From assembly GCA_963793675.1 (NCBI GenBank), contig CAWCBA010000010.1, forward strand, positions 248,001-312,000: a DNA stretch of 64,000 nucleotides. Reading direction: 5' to 3'. The notes under the pieces were generated by a model. That model ran no database searches. It was not told where the DNA came from and saw nothing but the letters and a program-made list of their open reading frames with translations. The position numbers and the translations under genes are program-made. Positions 1 to 8,030 of this stretch are shown here, piece by piece; position 1 is the stretch's first letter; every line of letters begins with the position of its first letter. Source of the stretch: RPQJ01 sp963793675. Its GTDB lineage: Bacteria; Pseudomonadota; Gammaproteobacteria; Steroidobacterales; Steroidobacteraceae.

Positions 1-1349
1 CCGCGTTCGAGCGCACGGCTGGCGCGTGCCAGCCCGCCGATCGTCATGCCGTTCCAGGACGTGAGGATCTTCTGGTCGCGGGCCGGCCAGACGCGCGTAC
101 TGCGCAGCTCGAGCAGTCGTGCACGAGCTTCGTCGATGCGCGTTGCGACGGTGGCCTCGTCGAGCCTCAGTTCGGTCGCGATGTCGGCGATCGACTTGAA
201 CGTGTGCAGGTGCCATTGGCCTTCGAAATTGGCGTCGCGGTCCAGGCCGAAGCGCCGCGCAAAAGGCTCGTACTGCTCGACATCCAGCAGTTCGCGCACC
301 TCATCAGGTGTCCAGACGTAGAACCTGCCTTCGTGGCCCTCCGAATCCGCGTCCAGCGTTGAGTAGAAACCGCCCTCGGGCGAGCGCAGGTCGCGCAGCA
401 ACCAGTCAGCCGTTTCTGCGGTGACGCGGCGGAATAGCGGCTCGCCGGTTGCGACGGCAGCCTGCGCATACACGCCGAGCAGCTGAGCGTTGTCGTACAG
501 CATCTTCTCGAAGTGTGGAATCATCCAGTACCGGTCGACCGAATAGCGGCAGAAGCCGCCGCCCAGCTGGTCGTACAGGCCGCCTTCGGCCATGCGCGTC
601 AGCGTGAGCGTCGCCATGTACAGAGCCTGCAGGTCGGGCTCGTCGCTCGCGGCCGAGGCGCGCCAGCTGCGCAACAGGAACTCGAGGTTGGCCGGGTGTG
701 GAAATTTCGGGGCCTCGCCGAACCCGCCAAATTCGCCGTCGAATTCGCGCTGCAGCGTCGCCCGGGCCGTCAGCAGGGGCTCGCCCGATAGCGCTGCGCC
801 CGACGAATCCGCGGGTGGCTGCAGCTGCCCGAGCACGTCCACCAGCTTGTCGCCGTATTGCTCGAGGTCGCCACGGCGCGTCCGGTAGAAATCGGCCACT
901 TTCTCGAGCACGGCGCGGAAGCCCGGCATGCCGTAACGCTGCTCGGGAGGGAAATACGTGCCGGAGAAGAACGGCCGGTGCGAATCGGGTGCCAGGAACA
1001 TCGTGAGCGGCCAGCCGCCGCCCGCCTGGTTCATCACCTGGTGCGCGGTCTGGTAGATGCGGTCGATGTCAGGGCGTTCCTCGCGGTCCACCTTGATGTT
1101 CACGAACAACTCGTTCATGAGCGCAGCGGTGGCGGGGTCCTCGAACGACTCGTGGGCCATCACATGGCACCAGTGGCAGGCCGAATAGCCGATCGACAGC
1201 AGGATCGGCTTGTCCAGCCTGCGCGCGAGTTCGAGCGCTTGCGGCCCCCAGGGGTGCCAGTCGACGGGGTTCGCGGCATGCTGGCGCAGGTACGGACTGG
1301 TCTCGGCGGCCAGGGAGTTCTGGCGGCCGGTGGGGCTGGGCGAAGTCAT
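1..1349 (-). CDS. Thioredoxin-fold DUF255 (YyaL/SSP411-like) protein, 3' end off window
   Basis: The frame is open from an ATG at 1349 to the window edge, giving about 449 residues. Family members usually run near 670-690 residues, so roughly the last third lies outside. The N-terminus has the thioredoxin-like DUF255 domain with a CHWCHVM motif (Cys58 and Cys61), followed by VDREERPDID and GGWPLTMFL segments. The later part resembles the (alpha/alpha)6 barrel seen in N-acylglucosamine epimerase-like proteins. The CxxC-type pair suggests a thiol redox or folding role, but the biochemical function of this family is poorly defined. It is transcribed divergently from rlmI across a short AT-containing gap. 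The family call is firm; the function is not. Confidence 0.85.
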   Translation of the reverse strand, partial: MTSPSPTGRQNSLAAETSPYLRQHAANPVDWHPWGPQALELARRLDKPILLSIGYSACHWCHVMAHESFEDPATAALMNELFVNIKVDREERPDIDRIYQTAHQVMNQAGGGWPLTMFLAPDSHRPFFSGTYFPPEQRYGMPGFRAVLEKVADFYRTRRGDLEQYGDKLVDVLGQLQPPADSSGAALSGEPLLTARATLQREFDGEFGGFGEAPKFPHPANLEFLLRSWRASAASDEPDLQALYMATLTLTRMAEGGLYDQLGGGFCRYSVDRYWMIPHFEKMLYDNAQLLGVYAQAAVATGEPLFRRVTAETADWLLRDLRSPEGGFYSTLDADSEGHEGRFYVWTPDEVRELLDVEQYEPFARRFGLDRDANFEGQWHLHTFKSIADIATELRLDEATVATRIDEARARLLELRSTRVWPARDQKILTSWNGMTIGGLARASRALER

Positions 1350-1388
1350 GGCGGAACCTGACGGGGTTCGGTCGGCTAGAATGCATGA

Positions 1389-1396
1389 ACTATAAC
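1389..1396. promoter_or_regulatory. Possible bidirectional -10 element between DUF255 gene and rlmI
   Basis: The sequence ACTATAAC reads as TATAAC on the plus strand (towards rlmI) and TATAGT on the minus strand (towards the DUF255 gene). It is the only AT-rich stretch in the 78-base divergent gap. No convincing -35 hexamer is seen on either side, so this is a weak call based on position and -10 similarity. Confidence 0.3.
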
Positions 1397-1427
1397 GGAA
1401 GGCTGCCGCTCGCCGGCGGAAACGCGC

Positions 1428-2654
1428 ATGTCAACGCCGCCCCCGGCACTCTCGAATTCGTCCCCCGAGCTCCCCGAGCTGCGGCTCAAGCCGCGCGAAG
1501 ACCGCCGCATCGCGGGCGGGCATCTCTGGATCTTCAGCAACGAGGTCGACACGGTACGCACGCCCCTCACGGCGTTCGCGACGGGAGCGCTCTGTCGTGT
1601 CGTTGCAAGCAACGACCGCTTCCTGGGCTATGCCTACGTCAATCCGCATGCGTTGATCTGCGCGCGCATCCTGGGCCGCGATCCGGACTTTGCCCCCGGC
1701 AAGTCGCTGATCGTGCACCGGCTGCAGGTAGCGCTGGCACTGCGCGAAAAGCTGTATTCACAGCCTTTCTACCGCCTCGCATACGGCGAATCCGACGGTC
1801 TGCCCGGACTGGTGCTCGATCGCTTCGGCGACGTGGTCGTCGGCCAGACCGGCACGGCCGGCATGGAAGCAATGAAACCCGCGATTGTCGAAGCGGTCGT
1901 CAAGGTGCTCGGGCCGAAGGCGCTGATCTGGAAGAACGACTCCGGCGCCCGCGAACTCGAAGGCCTGCCGAGCTACGTCGAAACGGCGATCGGGCCCGAC
2001 ATCGAAGAAACCGTCGTCGAGGAAAACGGCGTCCGCTTTTTCGTGCCGATGGGCCGTGGCCAGAAGACCGGCTGGTTCTACGACCAGGCCTACAACCGTC
2101 GCGCGCTGCTCAAGTACGTCGCGGGCGCGCGCGTCCTGGACGTCTTCAGCTACCTCGGCGCGTGGGGCCTGGCGGCCGCGGCCGCGGGTGCCAGTGACGT
2201 GCTGTGCGTGGACTCGTCCGCGCCTGCGCTCGAACTGCTGCAGCGTTCCGCCGCGGCCAACGGCCTGCACAAGGTCCGGATCGAGCGCGCGGATGCATTC
2301 GACGCACTGGCAGCGCTGCGAGCGGCGGGCGAGAAATTCGACGTCGTGATCATCGACCCGCCGGCATTCATCAAGCGGCGCAAGGATATTCCGAAGGGGC
2401 AGGCGGCCTACCGCAAGCTCAACCAGCTGGCGATGCAGGTGCTGTCCCGCGACGGATTTCTGGTGTCGTGCTCGTGTTCGCACCACCTCGGTCTGGACGA
2501 CCTCATGGTCACGATCCAGCAGGCGGCGCGCCACGTCGACCGCTTCGCGCAGGTCGTGGAGGTGGGCGGGCACGCTGCCGATCACCCGATCCACCCGGCG
2601 ATCGCCGAGACTCGCTACCTGAAGTCGCTGTTCTGCCGGGTCGTGCAGGACTGA
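1428..2654 (+). CDS. rlmI: 23S rRNA (cytosine1962-C5)-methyltransferase RlmI
   Basis: At 408 aa this matches the RlmI/YccW family, SAM-dependent enzymes that methylate C1962 of 23S rRNA. Roughly the first 85 residues form a PUA-like RNA-binding domain (LKPREDRRIAGGHLWIFSNEV). A Rossmann-like methyltransferase core follows, with the SAM-binding stretch VLDVFSYLGAWGLAAA, the IIDPPAF motif (Asp310) and an SCSCSHH segment carrying Cys348 and Cys350, where m5C enzymes have their catalytic cysteine. The ATG at 1428 is preceded by a weak purine-rich GGCGGAAA. It lies 45 bases upstream of lgt. Confidence in family and specificity is good, since the order PUA, core, SCSC is diagnostic. Confidence 0.9.
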   Translation: MSTPPPALSNSSPELPELRLKPREDRRIAGGHLWIFSNEVDTVRTPLTAFATGALCRVVASNDRFLGYAYVNPHALICARILGRDPDFAPGKSLIVHRLQVALALREKLYSQPFYRLAYGESDGLPGLVLDRFGDVVVGQTGTAGMEAMKPAIVEAVVKVLGPKALIWKNDSGARELEGLPSYVETAIGPDIEETVVEENGVRFFVPMGRGQKTGWFYDQAYNRRALLKYVAGARVLDVFSYLGAWGLAAAAAGASDVLCVDSSAPALELLQRSAAANGLHKVRIERADAFDALAALRAAGEKFDVVIIDPPAFIKRRKDIPKGQAAYRKLNQLAMQVLSRDGFLVSCSCSHHLGLDDLMVTIQQAARHVDRFAQVVEVGGHAADHPIHPAIAETRYLKSLFCRVVQD

Positions 2655-2699
2655 GACGGATGGGCGGTTGAGCGTTCTGGAAGGTAAGATACGCGGCCG

Positions 2700-3497
2700 A
2701 TGTTCGTCTATCCGCAACCCGATCCAATCGCGCTGTCGTTAGGACCGCTGCACGTCCGCTGGTACGGCCTCATGTACCTGGTGGGCTTCCTGTCGGCCTG
2801 GTGGCTCGCGCGTCGCCGCGCAGGGCGGCCCGAGTCCACCTGGCAGCCGGTCGATGTCGACGACCTCATCTTCTTTTCCGCCGTCGGCGTGATCCTCGGC
2901 GGACGCCTGGGCTGGATGCTGTTCTACGGCACGGAGCGGATCCTGAGCGAGCCGCTCAGCGTGTTCCGCATCTGGGAAGGCGGGATGTCGTTTCACGGCG
3001 GCCTGGTCGGCGTGCTGGTCGCGCTCGCGTTCTTTGCGCGCAGCCGCAAGAAGCAGTTGGTCGACGTGTTCGACTTCACCGCACCGCTGCCGGCGATCGG
3101 CTTTGGCGCGGGTCGCATCGGCAATTTCATCAACGGCGAGCTCTGGGGCAAGCCGACGGACGTGCCCTGGGCCGTGATCGTCGACGGCGTGCCTTTGCAC
3201 GCCTCGCAGCTGTATGAAGCCGCGCTCGAAGGGCTGGCCCTGTTCCTGATCCTGTGGTGGTTCACGTCCAAGCCCCGTTTCCGCTGGGCGCCGTCGGGCC
3301 TGTTCCTCGTCTGCTATGGCGTGTTCCGCTTCATGATCGAGTTCGTGCGCGTGCCCGATGCGAACCGTGGCTACCTGCTGTTCGACTGGGTGACGATGGG
3401 GCAGGTGCTCTCCTTGCCCATGATCGTGGCCGGACTCGCGATGCTGGCTTTTGCCTACCGGCAGCGCCAGCCGTCCGGCAATTACCGCGCGGCCTGA
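2700..3497 (+). CDS. lgt: Prolipoprotein diacylglyceryl transferase Lgt
   Basis: This 265-aa inner-membrane protein transfers diacylglycerol from phosphatidylglycerol to the lipobox cysteine of prolipoproteins, the first step of lipoprotein maturation. Seven or so hydrophobic segments are visible. The Lgt signature GRIGNFINGELWGKPT begins at residue 138 and includes the conserved Arg. An earlier GGRLGW and a later FMIEFVRVPD are also family-typical. The window encodes several likely clients (LolB, a DacA-like lipoprotein, an amidohydrolase and a TPR lipoprotein). A TAAGAT box sits only 9 bases before the ATG, so the transcript may be nearly leaderless. thyA follows after 3 bases, suggesting an lgt-thyA-SET-folA operon. 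Confidence 0.95.
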   Translation: MFVYPQPDPIALSLGPLHVRWYGLMYLVGFLSAWWLARRRAGRPESTWQPVDVDDLIFFSAVGVILGGRLGWMLFYGTERILSEPLSVFRIWEGGMSFHGGLVGVLVALAFFARSRKKQLVDVFDFTAPLPAIGFGAGRIGNFINGELWGKPTDVPWAVIVDGVPLHASQLYEAALEGLALFLILWWFTSKPRFRWAPSGLFLVCYGVFRFMIEFVRVPDANRGYLLFDWVTMGQVLSLPMIVAGLAMLAFAYRQRQPSGNYRAA

Positions 3498-3500
3498 TCC

Positions 3501-4295
3501 ATGCGGCAGTATCACGCCTTGCTGCGGCACATCCTCGATCACGGCGCCGAGAAGGGTGACCGCACCGGCACCGGCACGCGCTCGGTGTTTGGCTGGCAGA
3601 TGCGCTTCGACCTGAACGACGGCTTCCCGCTGATGACGACCAAGCGGCTGCACCTGAAATCGATCGTGCACGAACTGCTCTGGTTCCTGAGCGGGGAAAC
3701 CAACGTCCGCTACCTGCGCAGCCACGGCGTCACCATCTGGGACGAATGGGCCGATGCCAATGGCGAGCTCGGCCCGGTCTATGGCGCCCAGTGGCGCAAG
3801 TGGCGGGCCGCGGATGGGCGCCAGATCGACCAGATTGCCCGCGCGATCGACCTGATCAAGCGCGACCCCGACTCGCGCCGCATCATCGTCAACGCCTGGA
3901 ACGTGGGCGAGCTCGAGCGCATGGCGCTCACGCCGTGCCACGCGCTGTTCCAGTTCTACGTCGCGGGCAACAGGCTGTCGTGCCAGCTGTACCAGCGCAG
4001 CGCCGACGTGTTCCTCGGCGTGCCGTTCAACATCGCGTCCTACGCGCTGCTGACGCACATGGTCGCGCAGCAGTGCGACCTCGGCGTCGGTGATTTCGTC
4101 TGGACGGGCGGCGACACGCACCTCTACGTCAATCATTTCGAACAGGCGCGGTTGCAGCTCTCGCGTGAGCTGCTGCCGCTGCCGCAACTCGTCATCAAGC
4201 GTCGGCCGGACTCGATCTTCGACTACCGATTCGAGGACTTCGAGTTCGCCGGATACCAGGCACACCCCGCGATCAAGGCACCCATCGCCGTATGA
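3501..4295 (+). CDS. thyA: Thymidylate synthase ThyA
   Basis: ThyA, 264 aa (the E. coli length), makes dTMP from dUMP using methylene-tetrahydrofolate and releases dihydrofolate. The catalytic cysteine lies in TPCHALFQFY at residue 146, the same number as in E. coli. The phosphate-binding QRSADVFLGVPFNIASYALL and the C-terminal HPAIKAPIAV are intact. Its product dihydrofolate is the substrate of FolA, encoded just downstream. Its stop overlaps the SET gene's ATG by 4 bases (ATGA at 4292-4295), which indicates translational coupling. Confidence 0.97.
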   Translation: MRQYHALLRHILDHGAEKGDRTGTGTRSVFGWQMRFDLNDGFPLMTTKRLHLKSIVHELLWFLSGETNVRYLRSHGVTIWDEWADANGELGPVYGAQWRKWRAADGRQIDQIARAIDLIKRDPDSRRIIVNAWNVGELERMALTPCHALFQFYVAGNRLSCQLYQRSADVFLGVPFNIASYALLTHMVAQQCDLGVGDFVWTGGDTHLYVNHFEQARLQLSRELLPLPQLVIKRRPDSIFDYRFEDFEFAGYQAHPAIKAPIAV

Positions 4296-4925
4296 ACAAG
4301 ACAGCCTCGAAGAAGCCCGTGAGCAGGTCGTCGAAGACTGCCGCCACGCATCACGCACACATGCGGCATGCGCAGAAGACGGCGAAACAGCCGGCGGCCG
4401 CAAGCAACCCGCTGTACGTGGTGAAGCGTTCGCGCATCCACGGCCGTGGCGTCTATGCCGCGCGCCGCATCCGCAGCGGCACGCGCATCATCGAATACGT
4501 GGGCGAGCGCATTTCGCACGAGGAAGCGGACTTGCGCTACGAGATGAAGGCCGAGGACGACGGTCACACCTTCCTGTTCGTGGTCGACGACGATCTCTGC
4601 ATCGACGCCGGCGTCGGCGGCAATCCGGCGCGCTTCATCAACCACAAGTGCGACGCAAATTGCGAGACGATCATCGAAGGCCGCCGGGTCTTTATCGAAG
4701 CGACCCGCACGATCCAGCCGGGCGAGGAACTGGGATACGACTATCAGCTCACCTGGGAAAGCACCGACGACCCTGAAGAGCTGGCGCTGTACGCCTGTCG
4801 CTGCGGCGCGGCGAATTGCCGCGGCACGATGCTCGACCCGGAGTCGATCGACGCCAGGAAGAGGAAAGAGAAGAAGAAGGCTGCGACGAAGAGGCAAGAC
4901 TGCCGTCAAGCGCAGGAAGGCCTGA
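4292..4925 (+). CDS. SET-domain protein-lysine methyltransferase (frameshifted near its C-terminus as read)
   Basis: About 210 aa. A basic Lys/Ala/His-rich N-terminus of roughly 40 residues precedes a complete SET domain: SRIHGRGVYAARRI, IIEYVGERIS, the pseudoknot motif FINHKCDANCE and YDYQLTW. A post-SET zinc-type cluster, CRCGAANCRG, follows. These enzymes transfer methyl groups from SAM to protein lysines; bacterial targets are mostly unknown. As read, the frame continues into folA. At about 4892 the adjacent frame instead gives a natural Lys/Arg-rich tail (GKTAVKRRKA) and a stop at 4923-4925, so a one-base insertion (or two-base loss) is likely. It overlaps thyA by 4 bases. Confidence 0.8.
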
Positions 4926-4933
4926 GGGCCGCC

Positions 4934-5452
4934 GTGCCGCTCGTCTCGATCATCGTGGCGACGGACGAGCGCGGCGCGATCGGGCAGGGCGGCGGCCTGC
5001 CGTGGCACCTGCCTGACGACCTCAGGCGCTTCAAGGCCATGACCATGGGGAAACCCATCGTCATGGGTCGCAAGACCTGGGATTCGATCGGCAAGCCGCT
5101 CCCCGGGCGGCACAACATCGTGATCACGCGACAAGGCGGGTTTGAGGTGCCCGGTGTCACCGTCGTTGCATCGCTTGATGATGCGATGATCGTCGCTGGC
5201 GACGTGCCTGAGGTCTGCATCATCGGTGGTGCGGAAATCTATCGCCTCGCCCTGCCCCGTGCCGGCCTCATTCACCTGACGCGTGTGCATGCGGTCGTCG
5301 ACGCCGACACCTATTTCCCGGAACTCGTTGCCGGCGAGTGGGACGAAGTGCTGATCGAGCAGCACTCGGCGGACGAGAATCACGCTTACGCGTACAGCCG
5401 TGTCGAACTGCACAGACGGCGCACATTGGACGATTCGCTGCGCGCGAAGTGA
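4934..5452 (+). CDS. folA: Dihydrofolate reductase FolA
   Basis: This is a 172-aa enzyme that reduces dihydrofolate to tetrahydrofolate with NADPH, regenerating the cofactor consumed by ThyA; it is the trimethoprim target. Family motifs are complete: VSIIVATDERGAIG, GLPWHLPDDLRRFK with the catalytic acidic residue, PIVMGRKTWDSIG and CIIGGAEIY. I place the start at GTG 4934, the natural N-terminus of the family. It is preceded by GAGGG at 4924-4928 with a 5-base spacing. As read, this frame is continuous with the upstream SET gene (open 4292-5452), but that fusion probably comes from an indel near 4892. Confidence 0.88.
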   Translation: MPLVSIIVATDERGAIGQGGGLPWHLPDDLRRFKAMTMGKPIVMGRKTWDSIGKPLPGRHNIVITRQGGFEVPGVTVVASLDDAMIVAGDVPEVCIIGGAEIYRLALPRAGLIHLTRVHAVVDADTYFPELVAGEWDEVLIEQHSADENHAYAYSRVELHRRRTLDDSLRAK

Positions 5453-5564
5453 GCCGCGGGGCCTGCACCCGCCGGATTGTGTGCCGACGAACGCAAGGTG
5501 ATAGATTGCGCCGGACAGCGCAACGGCCTCCCCGGCAAGAATCCGCGCGTCCAGGAGTCCAGGG

Positions 5565-6815
5565 ATGGAAGAAAGGCGTCCGAGTCGTGCACTGGCCTGG
5601 CTCGCATTCGCGCTGGTCTCCGTCGTCTCCTTCGGCAACTTCTACGTCTACGACTCGATCGGCCCGGTGGCCGACCTGCTGCAGCGGCAGCGCGGGTTCA
5701 CCGACACCCAGATCGGACTGCTCAACGCGATCTACAGCCTGCCGAATGTGCTGTTGATTCTCCTCGGCGGCATGCTCGTGGATCGCCACGGGGCCGGGCG
5801 CATGCTGGTCTGGAGCACGGCGGTCTGCCTGGTCGGCGCCGCGCTGACGGCATTCGGTCCGGACTTCTCGACGATGGCGGCGGGCCGGCTGTTCTTCGGA
5901 ATAGGCGCAGAGACCCAGAATATTGCGATGACGGTCGCAATCGTCGATTGGTTCGCCGGCGGCCGGATCGCGTTCGCGATGGGGCTGTCGCTCGCCATCG
6001 GCCGGTCGGGGTCGTTCTCGGCCGACATGTCGCCGACGTGGTTTTCAGGTGCCTACGCGACGGGCTGGCAGCAGCCGCTCGTCATCGCGGCTTTGATCGC
6101 CGGGATCGGCCTGGTGGCGGCGCTTGCGTACCGCACCCTCGACACGCAGCGCCGCGTTGCGACCAGCGGCGCGCGAGAACTGCATCCGCGCTTCAAACCC
6201 CGTGACCTGCTGCTCTTCGGCCGCGCGTACTGGTTCCTGCTCGTGCTCTGCGTGCTCTGGTACGCCGTGATCCTGGCGTTTCGCAGCACGTTTTCGATCA
6301 AGTATTTCCAGCACGCCCACGGCCTCGACCTCGCCACCGCGGGCGCCATGAACAGTTACGTCTTCCTCGCCGCGATGTTCGCGACGCCGGTCTTTGGCTG
6401 GTTCTGCGACCGCACGGGGCGGTACGCCCCCATGCTCGCTTTCGGCGCGCTGCTGCTGCCTCTCGCCATCGCGATCATGGCGTACACGCCGTGGAGCCTG
6501 TGGATTGCGACGGCGTTGATCGGCGTCAGCTATTCACTGGTGCCTGCCGTCATGTGGCCGCTGCTCAGCAAGCTGGTGGCGTCCGCGAGGTTCGGAACTG
6601 CGCTCGGACTGATGTGGGTCGTGCAGAACGCAGGGATCGCCGGCGCCAACCTGGTGGCGGGCTGGCTGAATGACCGGGCCGGGGCGAGTGCGTTCAACCC
6701 GGCGGGCTACGAGCCGATGATGCGGTTCTTCGGCATCTCGAGTTCGCTGGGCTTCGTATTCGCGCTCGTGCTGTGGCTGACCGCAGGTCGGCGGCAGCAC
6801 GAAGCCGGCCGGTAG
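5565..6815 (+). CDS. MFS transporter
   Basis: A 416-aa major facilitator superfamily permease in the inner membrane with about 12 hydrophobic segments split by a central loop near residues 195-215. The loop after TM2 carries the MFS-type GGMLVDRHGAGRM, and the symmetric copy in the second half is GWFCDRTGRYAPM. The first segment follows a short Arg-containing N-terminus. A Shine-Dalgarno-like CAGGAG lies 8 bases before the ATG. The substrate cannot be read from the sequence: neighbours (folA upstream, an rRNA methyltransferase convergent downstream) give no hint. Family confidence is high, specificity unknown. Confidence 0.88.
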   Translation: MEERRPSRALAWLAFALVSVVSFGNFYVYDSIGPVADLLQRQRGFTDTQIGLLNAIYSLPNVLLILLGGMLVDRHGAGRMLVWSTAVCLVGAALTAFGPDFSTMAAGRLFFGIGAETQNIAMTVAIVDWFAGGRIAFAMGLSLAIGRSGSFSADMSPTWFSGAYATGWQQPLVIAALIAGIGLVAALAYRTLDTQRRVATSGARELHPRFKPRDLLLFGRAYWFLLVLCVLWYAVILAFRSTFSIKYFQHAHGLDLATAGAMNSYVFLAAMFATPVFGWFCDRTGRYAPMLAFGALLLPLAIAIMAYTPWSLWIATALIGVSYSLVPAVMWPLLSKLVASARFGTALGLMWVVQNAGIAGANLVAGWLNDRAGASAFNPAGYEPMMRFFGISSSLGFVFALVLWLTAGRRQHEAGR

Positions 6816-6891
6816 CCCTCCTGGAGTCTTCAGCTGCCCGCATGATGAATTGAATCCCGTGCATGTCCTGGGGCATGCGCTCGAGAAAACG

Positions 6892-8019
6892 TCACCCCCG
6901 TTCGAAGCAGGCGACGGTTTCGACGTGTTCCGTGTACGGCATCAGGTTGAAAGCGCGGAGACTCGACAGTCGCAGTCCGCCGCTTGAAGTCAGCCGGTCG
7001 GTGTCGTCGAGAAACGATTCGAGTCCGCAGCTCACGTAGATGAATTGCTCGGGTGGATCTGCAACCAGGTGCTCCGCGAGTTCGCGGTCCAGCCCTCTGC
7101 GCGGCGGATCTGCTATCACGATATCGGCGTCCAGCGCCGCCGCCGCCATCGCCCCAGCGGAACCCGCGATCACCTCGATTCGTCGCCGCTCGGCCGGCTC
7201 CAGCGCGTCCAGCCCGAGGGCGAGGCCTTGCAGTGACTGAGGGTTAACCTCATTCATGCGGAGGTGACTGACGCGCGGCAGCACTGACAAGCCAATCGCG
7301 CCGACGCCGGCATAAAACTCGGCCACGCGTGCGCCAGCAGGCACCTGGTCACGAACGTGCTCGACGATGCGCTCCGCAATATCGAGATTGTTCTGGCCGA
7401 ACGCCCCGGGCGGGTAATGCACCGCCGCACCGCCAAAGCGTTCGACGACGCTCGGCGGTCCGGACCAGCGCGTGAACTCGCGTCCCAGGATCGTGTTGGA
7501 CCGCTCGCACTGCGCGTTGAACCACAGGCTGTGAAGCTCGTCGCCGAGCCGATCGCGGATCAGGTCCAGGCATTGGGCCATTGGCTCGGCTGCAGGGCTG
7601 TTGCCGACGAGCACGACCTGCGCGCTGTCGGAACTGCGCTCCACCACGACCTGCAGGTAGCGGGCGAGGCCGCGATGGACGGTCTCGGCATAAGGGGCGA
7701 TCTCCGCATCGACCAGCGCACGTCGCACCACGGCTGCGACCCGGTTGATCAGCGGGTGTTGTACGACGCAGTTCGGGATGTGCACGATGCGGTGCGTGCC
7801 GAGTGCGAACATGCCGAGCTTGGGCGCGCCAAGCCGGCCACGAATGGCCAGGCGGGCACGCATGCGAAAGCCCGTCGTCGCCCCCGATACGACCGGAACA
7901 CCCGGCAGACCATGGGCGCGGGCCAGCGCCTCCAGCGCTGACTGCGCATCGGCCGCGATGCCTGGCTGACCGAAGCGCGGACAGCCCGGGCAGGGCGGAC
8001 GGTGGGAGCAGGCCAGCAT
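6892..8019 (-). CDS. TrmA/RlmD-family 23S rRNA (uridine-C5)-methyltransferase
   Basis: A member of the RlmC/RlmD/TrmA family of SAM-dependent uridine-C5 methyltransferases. Near the N-terminus ACSHRPPCPGC gives three cysteines in C-x5-C-x2-C spacing, as expected for the family's [4Fe-4S] cluster. Further on are VAEFYAGVGAIGLSVL (SAM binding), DIVIADPPRRGLDRELA, and YVSCGLESF with the catalytic Cys. A TRAM domain is absent. I chose ATG 8019, 11 bases after the upstream stop. An in-frame GTG at 8043 would overlap the upstream gene by 13 bases and is possible. The exact modified uridine cannot be assigned, though 1939-type (RlmD) activity is plausible. It is the last gene of the operon that starts at haaO. 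Confidence 0.82.
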   Translation of the reverse strand: MLACSHRPPCPGCPRFGQPGIAADAQSALEALARAHGLPGVPVVSGATTGFRMRARLAIRGRLGAPKLGMFALGTHRIVHIPNCVVQHPLINRVAAVVRRALVDAEIAPYAETVHRGLARYLQVVVERSSDSAQVVLVGNSPAAEPMAQCLDLIRDRLGDELHSLWFNAQCERSNTILGREFTRWSGPPSVVERFGGAAVHYPPGAFGQNNLDIAERIVEHVRDQVPAGARVAEFYAGVGAIGLSVLPRVSHLRMNEVNPQSLQGLALGLDALEPAERRRIEVIAGSAGAMAAAALDADIVIADPPRRGLDRELAEHLVADPPEQFIYVSCGLESFLDDTDRLTSSGGLRLSSLRAFNLMPYTEHVETVACFERG

Positions 8020-8030
8020 CGTCGCGGGCG

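Noticed and set aside
2739..4403. A 554-residue open frame on the minus strand opposite lgt-thyA
   Set aside because: It mirrors the codon pattern of the plus-strand genes (GC-rich antisense frame), has an Arg/Gln/Glu/His-rich composition and no motif. lgt and thyA are certain on the other strand.
4880..4940. Programmed ribosomal frameshifting to separate SET and DHFR
   Set aside because: The fused product lies in the zero frame, so frameshifting would be needed to make the shorter protein. There is no slippery heptamer with a downstream structure, and many other genes here show similar indels.
6860..6878. GCATG/CATGC inverted repeat as terminator between the MFS gene and the rRNA methyltransferase
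   Set aside because: The stem is only five base pairs with a long loop and no U tract, so it cannot be supported as a terminator.
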